Shown here: positions 8,528 through 15,252 of the stretch, one piece after another | How the letters are laid out: every line of letters starts with the position of its first letter | Position numbering within the stretch: position 1 is the first letter of the stretch | Origin: Ruminococcus sp. | Lineage (GTDB): Bacteria; Bacillota; Clostridia; Oscillospirales; Acutalibacteraceae | Length of the DNA stretch: 28,539 nt | Direction: 5' to 3' | Assembly (NCBI GenBank): GCA_017380355.1 | Contig: JAFOED010000133.1 | Span: forward strand, 1-28,539 | Notes under the pieces: model-generated | The model's database searches: none | Told to the model about the DNA's origin: nothing | The model's input: only the letters and a program-made list of their open reading frames with translations | Made by a program: the position numbers and the translations under genes

Positions 8528-10003
8528 TTAGAGATTTTTAAGGATGCCGACTTCGTCGTTGAATGCGTTGATGAGTTCATCGAGCTCGTCAACCTGCTTA
8601 TGTACGTAGTCCCATGTACCCTTTGTGTCATACCAAAGAGCGTTTAATTCTTCTACATCGCGACCCTGCTGTTCAACCCATGTGTAGTACTTTAAGTTGT
8701 GTACACGCTTACGCTCTGCGTATGTGAGTTCAATGAGGTTATCTGTCTTTAAGTTAAGCATATGGAGCTTGTGATCGATTTCAGCCTCTTTAAGGTTATA
8801 TTCACCGTGCATCTCGTTGAGCTCTTCGATTCTTGACTGATACATAACAGCGCTGTCAGTAAGAACTGTACCGATAACGTCGTGCTCTGTGAATTCGTAG
8901 TACTTAGCCATCTTGATACAGCAAAGGATGTTTGCGATACCGGAGATACCGAGCCATGAAAGTTTCTCGACAAAATCCTTGTCGAGCTTTAATTCGTTGA
9001 TGAGATAAGCCTTACCGTCTTCTGTGTTGAAGAGTCTAAGGAGTCTCTGGCTGTCTTCGTCGTCAATAGCGATTGCCATATCTGTGTTCTTAACATTGTG
9101 AATCCAAGGGATGTGCTTGTCGCCGATACCCTCAATTCTGTGACCGCCGAAGCCGTTATCTAAGATAGTAGGACACTGTAAAGCTTCACCAACGCCGAGT
9201 TTAAGAGTTGGGTAGTGGTCTTTTAAGTAGTCACCGGAGCTCATTGTACCTGCAGAGCCTGATGTAAAGCATGCACCTGCGAAGTTATCGCCGTCGCGCT
9301 TGATTGCTTCATATACAGTAGCAAGTGCGTGACCTGTGATGTTGTAGTGCCACAGCGGGTTGCCCATCTCTTCAAACTGGTTGAAGATCATAACGTCGTC
9401 ACGCTGTTTTAATTCCCATGTTTTATCGAAAATTTCTTTTACGTTTGATTCGCAGCCCGGAGTTGCAATGATTTCGCCAGCAACAGTCTTGAGCCAGTCA
9501 AATCTCTCTTTGCTCATTTCTGCAGGTAAGATAGCGATTGAGCTACAAGCGAGAAGTGCAGAGTTGAACGCACCACCACGGCAGTAGTTACCTGTTGAAG
9601 GCCAGACAGCCTTGTGAACTGTAGCGTCGAACTGACCAGTAACAAGACGTGGAGCAAGACAGCCGAAAGAAGCGCCTACCTTGTGACAGCCTGTAGGGAA
9701 CCACTTGCCAACCATAGCGATGATTCTCGCTTTAACACCTGTGAGTTCGCTTGGAAGCTCGATGTAGTTAGGAACATCCTGGAATAAACCGCCTGTTTCT
9801 TTTGCTTCGTTTTTCCATGTGATTCTGAAAAGGTTAACCGGATCAACGTCCCATAAACCTGTTTTACTTAACTTTTCTTTAATAGCCTCAGGGATTGTGT
9901 CTGGATTCTGCATCTGTTTAAAAGTAGGAATTATTATGTTGTTTTCCCTTGCTTTTTCGATGTTGTGTTTAAGACCTTCTTTGTTAATTTTTAAATCTAT
10001 CAT
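8528..10003 (-). CDS. PLP-dependent lyase-like protein (fold type II, cysteine-synthase superfamily) with C-terminal extension
   Basis: A 491-residue fold-type-II PLP enzyme. The likely Schiff-base lysine is Lys108 in TGCHKVGASFG. WPSTGNYCRGGAF (134-146) is the asparagine loop next to PLP, and TSGSAGTMSSGD fits the glycine-rich phosphate loop. It is longer than typical cysteine synthases (about 310) or diaminopropionate ammonia-lyase (about 400), with a charged, helix-rich tail over roughly the last 110 residues. The start is set at 10003 because AGGAGG lies just upstream; an upstream in-frame ATG at 10042 lacks this. It is first gene of the minus operon and diverges from ygeY. A role as amino-acid ammonia-lyase in place of YgeX is inference; the exact reaction is not shown by the sequence. 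Confidence 0.8.
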   Translation of the reverse strand: MIDLKINKEGLKHNIEKARENNIIIPTFKQMQNPDTIPEAIKEKLSKTGLWDVDPVNLFRITWKNEAKETGGLFQDVPNYIELPSELTGVKARIIAMVGKWFPTGCHKVGASFGCLAPRLVTGQFDATVHKAVWPSTGNYCRGGAFNSALLACSSIAILPAEMSKERFDWLKTVAGEIIATPGCESNVKEIFDKTWELKQRDDVMIFNQFEEMGNPLWHYNITGHALATVYEAIKRDGDNFAGACFTSGSAGTMSSGDYLKDHYPTLKLGVGEALQCPTILDNGFGGHRIEGIGDKHIPWIHNVKNTDMAIAIDDEDSQRLLRLFNTEDGKAYLINELKLDKDFVEKLSWLGISGIANILCCIKMAKYYEFTEHDVIGTVLTDSAVMYQSRIEELNEMHGEYNLKEAEIDHKLHMLNLKTDNLIELTYAERKRVHNLKYYTWVEQQGRDVEELNALWYDTKGTWDYVHKQVDELDELINAFNDEVGILKNL

Positions 10004-10096
10004 ATTGACCTCCTGTATCTGATATGAGATTTTAATAAGCATTTCATTATGTAATATGAGTACATCAAAAACTTACCCATTTTACACTATGTATAT

Positions 10097-10125
10097 ATTT
10101 TAGTACAATACTGTTGAGATTTCAA
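10097..10125 (-). promoter_or_regulatory. promoter of the PLP-enzyme operon
   Basis: On the minus strand, TTGAAA (10120-10125), a 17-base spacer and TAAAAT (10097-10102). The -35 lies inside the candidate MarR palindrome 10113-10126, so binding there should block polymerase. Confidence 0.6.
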
Positions 10126-10126
10126 T
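10113..10126. promoter_or_regulatory. candidate MarR operator between the PLP-enzyme operon and ygeY
   Basis: GTTGAGATTTCAAT matches the palindrome at the marR start site (GTTGAGAATTCAAC) at 12 of 14 positions. It covers the -35 of the minus promoter and lies about 30 bp upstream of the ygeY -35, so one site could serve both directions. Confidence 0.55.
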
Positions 10127-10156
10127 AAAAAATTGAGCAAAAACTACATTTTTTGT

Positions 10157-10184
10157 TTGACTCTCAGCACTTGTGCGATATAAT
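10157..10184 (+). promoter_or_regulatory. sigma-A promoter for ygeY-ygeW-arcC
   Basis: TTGACT (10157-10162), a 16-base spacer and perfect TATAAT (10179-10184); start expected near 10191. The leader then begins with a small stem-loop: TTAAG/CTTAA outside and TATGC-GTGT-GCATA inside, 10189-10219. Confidence 0.7.
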
Positions 10185-10260
10185 AATATTAAGAATGTAT
10201 GCGTGTGCATATTACTTAACAATTTATATTTTTTACATATATACGAAAGGGGCTAATGTG

Positions 10261-11454
10261 ATGAATTTTGACGCTATAAAAAAAGCAGCCGAAGGCTATG
10301 AAAAGGATATGACTAAATTTCTTCGTGATTTAGTAGCTATCCCTTCTGAAAGTGCACAAGAGGAAGGTGTTTCTAAGCGCATTTTACAGGAAATGGAGAA
10401 ACTTCAGTTTGATAAAGCAGAAATCGACCCGATGGGTAACGTGCTTGGCTTTATGGGTGATGGCGAAAAAATCATCGCTTATGATGGCCACATTGACACC
10501 GTAGGTTTAGGCGAACTGAGTAACTGGACTTTCGACCCATATAAGGGGTATGAGACAGATACTGAAATCGGTGGCAGAGGTACTTCTGACCAGGAAGGTG
10601 GTCTTGTATCTGCTGTTTACGGCGCGAAGATTATGAAAGACCTCGGACTTATTCCGCAAGGTTATAAGATTTTAGTTACAGGTACTGTACAGGAAGAAGA
10701 CTGCGACGGTCTTTGCTGGCAGTATATCCATAACGAACTCGGCATTACTCCTGAATTTGTTGTTATCACTGAGCCTACTGACAAGGGTATTTATCGCGGT
10801 CAGCGCGGACGTATGGAAATCAGAGTTGAGGTAAAGGGTGTATCATGCCACGGCTCTGCTCCTGAGCGTGGTGATAACGCTATTTATAAGATGGCTGATA
10901 TCATCACAGAAATCAGAGACTTAAACGACAGACTCCACTACGACGAGTTTTTAGGCAAGGGCACAGTTACTGTGTCACAGTATTTCTACAATTCTCCGTC
11001 ACGTTGTGCTGTTGCTGATATGGCAGCGGTGTCGCTCGACAGAAGACTCACAGACGGCGAAACATGGCAGTCAGCTTTAGAAGAAGTGCGTGCACTCCCG
11101 AGTGTTAAAAAATACGGCGCGGAAGTCACAATGTATTCTTATGAGCGTCCGTCATGGACAGGACTTGTGTATCCGACAGAGTGCTACTTCCCGACATGGG
11201 TTATCCCTGAAGACCACCCTGCTACACAGGCGGTTGTTGAAGCTCACAGAGGTATGTACGGCGAGCCTAGAGTTGATAAGTGGACATTCTCGACAAACGG
11301 TGTATCTATCATGGGCAGATATGGAATTCCTTGTATCGGTTTCGGACCTGGTGCTGAAGCACAGGCTCACGCTCCTAACGAGAAAACATGGAAAGAAGAT
11401 TTAGTAAGATGTGCGGCTGTGTACGCTGCAATTCCTTTAAACTATAAAAAGTAA
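10261..11454 (+). CDS. ygeY: YgeY-type M20 family metallohydrolase
   Basis: A 397-residue M20-family (ArgE/DapE/carboxypeptidase G2-like) hydrolase. The two-metal site is visible: His77 and Asp79 in YDGHIDT, Asp110 in GTSDQEGG, the catalytic and ligand pair Glu145-Glu146 in VQEEDCDG, and a C-terminal His in QAHAPNE. Length and neighbours (ygeW directly downstream) fit the selenium-linked YgeY family, which acts on ureido/amino-acid amide intermediates in anaerobic purine breakdown. The exact substrate is not deducible here. The start is placed at 10261 because AAAGGGG (10246-10252) precedes it; the frame stays open upstream to 10153, but that part overlaps the promoter. First gene of a three-gene operon. 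Confidence 0.88.
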   Translation: MNFDAIKKAAEGYEKDMTKFLRDLVAIPSESAQEEGVSKRILQEMEKLQFDKAEIDPMGNVLGFMGDGEKIIAYDGHIDTVGLGELSNWTFDPYKGYETDTEIGGRGTSDQEGGLVSAVYGAKIMKDLGLIPQGYKILVTGTVQEEDCDGLCWQYIHNELGITPEFVVITEPTDKGIYRGQRGRMEIRVEVKGVSCHGSAPERGDNAIYKMADIITEIRDLNDRLHYDEFLGKGTVTVSQYFYNSPSRCAVADMAAVSLDRRLTDGETWQSALEEVRALPSVKKYGAEVTMYSYERPSWTGLVYPTECYFPTWVIPEDHPATQAVVEAHRGMYGEPRVDKWTFSTNGVSIMGRYGIPCIGFGPGAEAQAHAPNEKTWKEDLVRCAAVYAAIPLNYKK

Positions 11455-11467
11455 TAAGGTGAATGAT

Positions 11468-12661
11468 ATGAGTAATTTTAATGAACTGATTAAGCATCTC
11501 GAAACTCTTGATGCACAGAATATGTACGAGGGAGATTTTTTCCTCACATGGGATAAGAGTGACGATGAAATCGACGCTGTTTTTACTGTTGCTGATGCGC
11601 TGAGAGATTTGCGCGAGCGTAATGTATCTACTAAGATTTTTGATAGCGGTTTAGCTGTTTCTAACTTCCGCGACAATTCTACACGCACACGTTTTTCTTT
11701 CGCTTCTGCGTGCAACCTTTTAGGTCTTGAAGTTCAGGATTTAGACGAAGGTAAAAGCCAGATTGCACACGGTGAGACAGTCAGAGAAACTGCAAATATG
11801 ATTTCTTTTATGGCTGATGTTATCGGTATTCGAGATGATATGTATATCGGTAAAGGTCACACATACCAGAAAGAGGTTGTCGAGTCTGTAACACAGGGTT
11901 ACGAAGAGGGTATCTTAGAGCAGAAACCGACACTCGTAAACCTTCAGTGCGACATCGACCACCCGACACAGTCAATGGCTGATATGCTCCACATTATTCA
12001 CCAGTTTGGCGGTGTGGAAAACTTAAAGGGTAAAAAGATTGCTATGACATGGGCTTATTCTCCGTCGTACGGAAAGCCACTCTCTGTTCCACAGGGTGTA
12101 ATTGGACTTTTCACTCGTTTTGGTATGGACGTAGTGCTTGCTCATCCTGAGGGTTACGACGTAATGCCTGAGGTCGAAGAAGTAGCAAAAGCTAACGCTG
12201 AAAAATCAGGCGGTAGCTTTACAAAGTGTAACGATATGGCTCAGGCATTTAAAGATGCAGATATCGTTTATCCAAAGAGTTGGGCGTCATTTGCGGCTAT
12301 GGAGAAGCGTACAAACCTCTATGGAGAAGGCGACTTTGATGGCATAAAAGAGCTCGAAAAAGAACTCCTGAAACAGAACGCTGAGCACAAAGACTGGGAA
12401 TGCACAGAAGATATGATGAAGCTCACAAAAGATGGTAAAGCTCTCTATCTGCACTGCTTACCTGCTGATATCACAGGTGTTTCGTGCAAAGAGGGTGAGG
12501 TCGAAGCTTCTGTTTTCGACAGATACCGCAAGGAACTCTACAAGGAAGCTTCATTTAAGCCGTACATTATTGCGGCTATGATATTCCTCGCTAAAGTCAA
12601 AGACCCTGCAAAGGCTCTTATGATGCTCAACGATAGAGCAAAAGAGAGAAAAGAGTTTTAA
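11468..12661 (+). CDS. ygeW: YgeW-type knotted carbamoyltransferase
   Basis: A 397-residue member of the aspartate/ornithine carbamoyltransferase superfamily. STRTR (71-75) is the carbamoyl-phosphate loop, HPTQ (165-168) the second phosphate/carbamoyl motif, and HCLP (about 335) the substrate-side loop. DEGKSQIAHGE (93-103) and the overall length fit the YgeW subgroup with a knotted C-terminal domain. In catabolism it would run toward carbamoyl phosphate, taking a carbamoyl group from a ureido intermediate; the adjacent carbamate kinase supports this direction. The ATG at 11468 has AAGGTG at 11456-11461; an in-frame GTG at 11459 overlaps that site and is less likely. It starts 13 bases after ygeY. 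Confidence 0.92.
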   Translation: MSNFNELIKHLETLDAQNMYEGDFFLTWDKSDDEIDAVFTVADALRDLRERNVSTKIFDSGLAVSNFRDNSTRTRFSFASACNLLGLEVQDLDEGKSQIAHGETVRETANMISFMADVIGIRDDMYIGKGHTYQKEVVESVTQGYEEGILEQKPTLVNLQCDIDHPTQSMADMLHIIHQFGGVENLKGKKIAMTWAYSPSYGKPLSVPQGVIGLFTRFGMDVVLAHPEGYDVMPEVEEVAKANAEKSGGSFTKCNDMAQAFKDADIVYPKSWASFAAMEKRTNLYGEGDFDGIKELEKELLKQNAEHKDWECTEDMMKLTKDGKALYLHCLPADITGVSCKEGEVEASVFDRYRKELYKEASFKPYIIAAMIFLAKVKDPAKALMMLNDRAKERKEF

Positions 12662-12668
12662 ACTATTA

Positions 12669-12694
12669 TTTGCCGACAGCTTTCTGTCGGCAAA
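12669..12694 (+). other. intercistronic hairpin between ygeW and arcC
   Basis: An 11-bp perfect stem, TTTGCCGACAG / CTGTCGGCAAA, with loop CTTT starts 8 bases after the ygeW stop. The following TTGTATTTAAT is a poor T-tract, so this is probably a leaky terminator or an mRNA-stabilising 3' end that lowers arcC relative to ygeY-ygeW. No separate arcC promoter fits in the remaining 25 bases. Confidence 0.6.
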
Positions 12695-12719
12695 TTGTAT
12701 TTAATATGTAGGTGATATT

Positions 12720-13655
12720 ATGGATAAAATGAGGATTGTGGTAGCGCTGGGCGGTAACGCTCTCGGCAAAAACCTGCCTGAACAATACCTCGCTGTAAAA
12801 GAGACAGCAAAAGCGATTGCGGACCTTATAGAATGCGGACACGAGGTTATTATCACCCATGGTAACGGACCTCAGGTCGGTATGATTGATTCTGCTATGA
12901 GCTTGTTTGCACGTGAAGACAGCCTGCAGAGCAAAACTCCACTTTCGATGTGTGTTGCGATGAGTCAGGCATATATCGGTTACGATATGCAGAATTCTTT
13001 GCGCAGAGAGTTGCGTGGTCGTTCTATTACAACCCCTGTCAGCACTGTGCTTACTCAGGTGCGAGTAGATAAGAGCGATAAAGCTTTTTTAAATCCATCA
13101 AAGCCGATTGGCAAATATATGAGCAAAGAGGAAGCTGATTTTGCGAGTGATAACTACGGACATATTTTTGTCAAAGACAGTTTAAAAGGCTACAGACGAG
13201 TTGTGCCATCACCGAAGCCTCAGGAGATTATTGAACTCGCTGTGATTCGTTCTCTCGTCGAAGATGAAAATGTTGTCGTCTGTTGTGGCGGTGGAGGTAT
13301 CCCTGTATACGCAAACGGTGAACATCTGCGTGGTGTATCTGCTGTTATCGACAAGGATTACGCAAGTGCGCTATTAGCAAAAGAACTTGATGCGGATATG
13401 TTTATCATTCTTACTGCGGTTGAAAAAGTTGCTCTGAACTACAAAAAAGAAAACGAACAGCTCCTCGATAAAATGAGTACAGAAGAAGCGTTTGAGTATC
13501 TGAAACAAGGTCATTTCTCAGTAGGCAGTATGTATGAAAAAGTCGACGCGTGCGCACAGTTTGTTTCATCAAAAAAAGGAAGAGTAGCTCTTATCACTGA
13601 GCTTCACAAAGCAAAAGATGGTTTGCTCGGACTTACTGGAACGAGAATTGAATAA
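12720..13655 (+). CDS. arcC: carbamate kinase
   Basis: A 311-residue amino-acid-kinase-fold enzyme, the standard length for carbamate kinase. VALGGNALGK at the N-terminus, THGNGPQVG, PSPKPQEI, CCGGGGIPVY, IDKDYASALLA and LTAVEKVALNY are all family signatures for phosphate, ADP and carbamate binding. It converts carbamoyl phosphate plus ADP to ATP, ammonia and CO2. Directly downstream of ygeW, it supplies the ATP-yielding step of the purine pathway. It has no arginine deiminase or ornithine carbamoyltransferase neighbour, so the usual arginine pathway role is unlikely here. The ATG at 12720 follows AGGTGAT at 12709-12715. Confidence 0.95.
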   Translation: MDKMRIVVALGGNALGKNLPEQYLAVKETAKAIADLIECGHEVIITHGNGPQVGMIDSAMSLFAREDSLQSKTPLSMCVAMSQAYIGYDMQNSLRRELRGRSITTPVSTVLTQVRVDKSDKAFLNPSKPIGKYMSKEEADFASDNYGHIFVKDSLKGYRRVVPSPKPQEIIELAVIRSLVEDENVVVCCGGGGIPVYANGEHLRGVSAVIDKDYASALLAKELDADMFIILTAVEKVALNYKKENEQLLDKMSTEEAFEYLKQGHFSVGSMYEKVDACAQFVSSKKGRVALITELHKAKDGLLGLTGTRIE

Positions 13656-13658
13656 AAT

Positions 13659-13688
13659 AAAGGCTTGTGTTTTTACGCACAAGCCTTT
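13659..13688. terminator. bidirectional terminator between arcC and guanine deaminase
   Basis: An 11-bp perfect stem, AAAGGCTTGTG / CACAAGCCTTT, with an 8-base loop. On plus it is followed by TTCTTAT after the T run; on minus it ends in a T run. It sits four bases past the arcC stop and four before the guaD stop. Confidence 0.88.
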
Positions 13689-13691
13689 TTC

Positions 13692-14954
13692 TTATACAAT
13701 CTTATTACCGTTTACGAATTTAGCACAAATTCCTTTTAAATCCTCGTTTGTGTATACTGCACGCTCCATACGCTCTTTAACTGATAAATCGTAAGCGTAA
13801 GGGGTAAAGTTTAGCACTACCGCATCGAACTCGTAGCCTTCTTCAAAACTACCGACATTTGAGAAAAACTTTCCGCCACCTTTAGTTGCGAGATAAAAAG
13901 CTTCAGAGAAAGTGAGTGGTGATTTGCTGTTGTCAACGTAGTACGAGTACATTTTTGACATTTTTATCGCTTCTTTTATAACAGAGAAAAGCGAGAGCGT
14001 TTCTCCTCCTGCGACATCGCTTCCAAGTCCGATGTTAAGTCCGTGTTCGATATACTCTCTGATTTTTGCGATTCCTGATTTTAGGTTCGAGTTAGAAGTA
14101 GGACAATGTGCAACGAAAGTATTCCTCTCTTTTAAAAGCTTTATTTCATCAGAACTTAGATGTACGCAGTGAGCCATAATTGTTCTGTCTGTCAGAAGAG
14201 AAAAGCGGTCGTACGCATCAGCGTAGTTTTTTGCTTCTTTACACAGCTCTTTTACCCATTCGATTTCGTCTTTGTTTTCACACAGGTGCGATTGAATCGG
14301 AGCACTGTGTTTCTTCGCGATTTCTCCGAGCTTAAAGCTCAGTTCATCGCTGCATGTGGGGATAAATCTCGGGGTTATTATCGGTTTTATATTTTTGTAT
14401 TTATGTGAAGTGTTTTCTATAAAGTTTTCTGTTTCTTCTGCTGAGATTTCTGCACTTTTTTCGCACAGTAACGAAGGTGAATTTCTGTCCATATTCACCT
14501 TGCCAACATAACAGTAAAGACCCGTCTTATCAAGCATATCCATTAAAAGATGCGTTGTGTCAGAATGGATTGTTGCAAAAACACACGCACGTGTAGTGAC
14601 GCTGTGCTTTATAGCATCACAGAAAATCGAGTAAGCCTTTTTAGCGTAGCTTAGGTCGCTGTATTTAGCTTCCTCGGGGAATGCATATTTATCAAGCCAT
14701 TCTAAAAGCTGTAAATCCATACCGGTGCCTGAAAACGCATATTGAGGAGCGTGGGTGTGCAAATCTATCATACCGGGAAATATGAGATGTCCTGTGTAGT
14801 CAAAAAGTGTGTAGTTTTCAATTTCTTTTTCTAAAGTGTCGAAAAATCCTTTGCACATTCCGTTTTCAACGAGTAAATATGCATTTTCTTTTGTGATAAT
14901 TTCGCTTTTACTCTTAGAAAAACAGAAATCGCCCTTTACTATGAAGCTGTTCAT
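13692..14954 (-). CDS. guaD: guanine deaminase-like amidohydrolase
   Basis: A 420-residue amidohydrolase. Motifs are DLHTHAPQYAFSG (His66, His68), QSHLCEN, MAHCVHLSS, HCPTSNSNLKSG and GLGSDVAGG, the zinc and purine-binding set of bacterial guanine deaminases. It converts guanine to xanthine and ammonia and would feed guanine into the same catabolic route. The start is 14954, preceded by GGGGTGAT; the frame extends 11 codons upstream to 14987 without a ribosome site, through the predicted operator. It is a single-gene unit convergent with arcC and divergent from the importer operon. Guanine versus another 6-aminopurine or pterin cannot be settled by motifs alone. Confidence 0.85.
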   Translation of the reverse strand: MNSFIVKGDFCFSKSKSEIITKENAYLLVENGMCKGFFDTLEKEIENYTLFDYTGHLIFPGMIDLHTHAPQYAFSGTGMDLQLLEWLDKYAFPEEAKYSDLSYAKKAYSIFCDAIKHSVTTRACVFATIHSDTTHLLMDMLDKTGLYCYVGKVNMDRNSPSLLCEKSAEISAEETENFIENTSHKYKNIKPIITPRFIPTCSDELSFKLGEIAKKHSAPIQSHLCENKDEIEWVKELCKEAKNYADAYDRFSLLTDRTIMAHCVHLSSDEIKLLKERNTFVAHCPTSNSNLKSGIAKIREYIEHGLNIGLGSDVAGGETLSLFSVIKEAIKMSKMYSYYVDNSKSPLTFSEAFYLATKGGGKFFSNVGSFEEGYEFDAVVLNFTPYAYDLSVKERMERAVYTNEDLKGICAKFVNGNKIV

Positions 14955-14965
14955 TATATCACCCC

Positions 14966-14984
14966 ATAAGTATACTATACTTAT
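14966..14984. promoter_or_regulatory. 19-bp perfect palindrome at the guaD promoter
   Basis: ATAAGTATA - C - TATACTTAT, 9-bp perfect arms around one base, immediately upstream of the guaD ribosome site. On the minus strand it contains TATAGT (14974-14979), a good -10, but the matching -35 region (about 14997-15003) is weak. A dimeric regulator bound here would cover the -10 and the start site. It differs from the MarR-type palindromes, so another regulator is expected. Confidence 0.55.
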
Positions 14985-15147
14985 CATTTAAATTTTACAT
15001 CACGTTGCTATAAAGATTATTCTATATAAGAAATATAATATTATACAAATCTTCTAATATTCTTTTTTAGAAAAAACACTGTGCAAAAATAACAAAATAT
15101 GTCTTATAATTTTTACGTATAATAAATTTATATTTCTTTTACAGATA
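14985..15147. other. AT-rich intergenic stretch between guaD and the importer operon
   Basis: There is no reading frame of substance. It contains AT-only dyads (TATAATATTATA at 15034-15045, TTCTAA/TTAGAA at 15052-15072) and a lone TATAAT at 15105-15110 with a poor -35. These look like low-complexity upstream DNA rather than a gene; an UP-element-like role for the strong importer promoter is possible. Confidence 0.4.
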
Positions 15148-15175
15148 TTGAGAATAAGAAGATTTACTGTATAAT
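15148..15175 (+). promoter_or_regulatory. promoter of the BMP importer operon
   Basis: TTGAGA (15148-15153), a 16-base spacer and perfect TATAAT (15170-15175), with the start expected at G15182. The -35 and the bases after it (TTGAGAAT) match one half of the MarR palindrome, but the second half is missing. Confidence 0.7.
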
Positions 15176-15181
15176 TGATGT

Positions 15182-15251
15182 GTTAGGAACCTATCTGTGA
15201 TAGGCTAACTTTTAGATTTCCGAAAGGAAACATTTTAAGGAGGAGATTTCC
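15182..15251 (+). promoter_or_regulatory. structured 5' leader of the BMP gene
   Basis: From the predicted transcript start, GTTAG-(GAA bulge)-CCTATC-TGT-GATAGG-CTAAC folds into an 11-bp stem-loop (15182-15209). A second hairpin, TTTCC-GAAA-GGAAA, follows (15217-15230). The octamer AGATTTCC occurs at 15214-15221 and again at 15244-15251, between the Shine-Dalgarno (AAGGAGGAG, 15237-15245) and the ATG. GGAAA (15226-15230) can therefore pair upstream, leaving the ribosome site open, or downstream, looping it out. It does not match the conserved purine-riboswitch core. A 5' stabilising element is the simplest reading; a translational switch is possible. Confidence 0.5.
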
Positions 15252-15252
15252 A

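Noticed and set aside
10004..10042. Extended N-terminus of the PLP enzyme from the ATG at 10042
   Set aside because: The AGGAGG site directly precedes the ATG at 10003, and the extra 13 residues would run through that site.
14955..14987. Extended N-terminus of guanine deaminase
   Set aside because: No ribosome site upstream of 14987; GGGGTGAT is correctly spaced for 14954, and the extension covers the palindrome and likely promoter.
15034..15045. 12-bp palindrome TATAATATTATA
   Set aside because: AT-only low-complexity sequence, far from start signals; expected by chance in this stretch.
15120..15252. Purine-type or other known riboswitch upstream of the importer
   Set aside because: The leader is only about 70 bases and lacks the three-way junction and conserved core bases of purine riboswitches; only simple hairpins are present.
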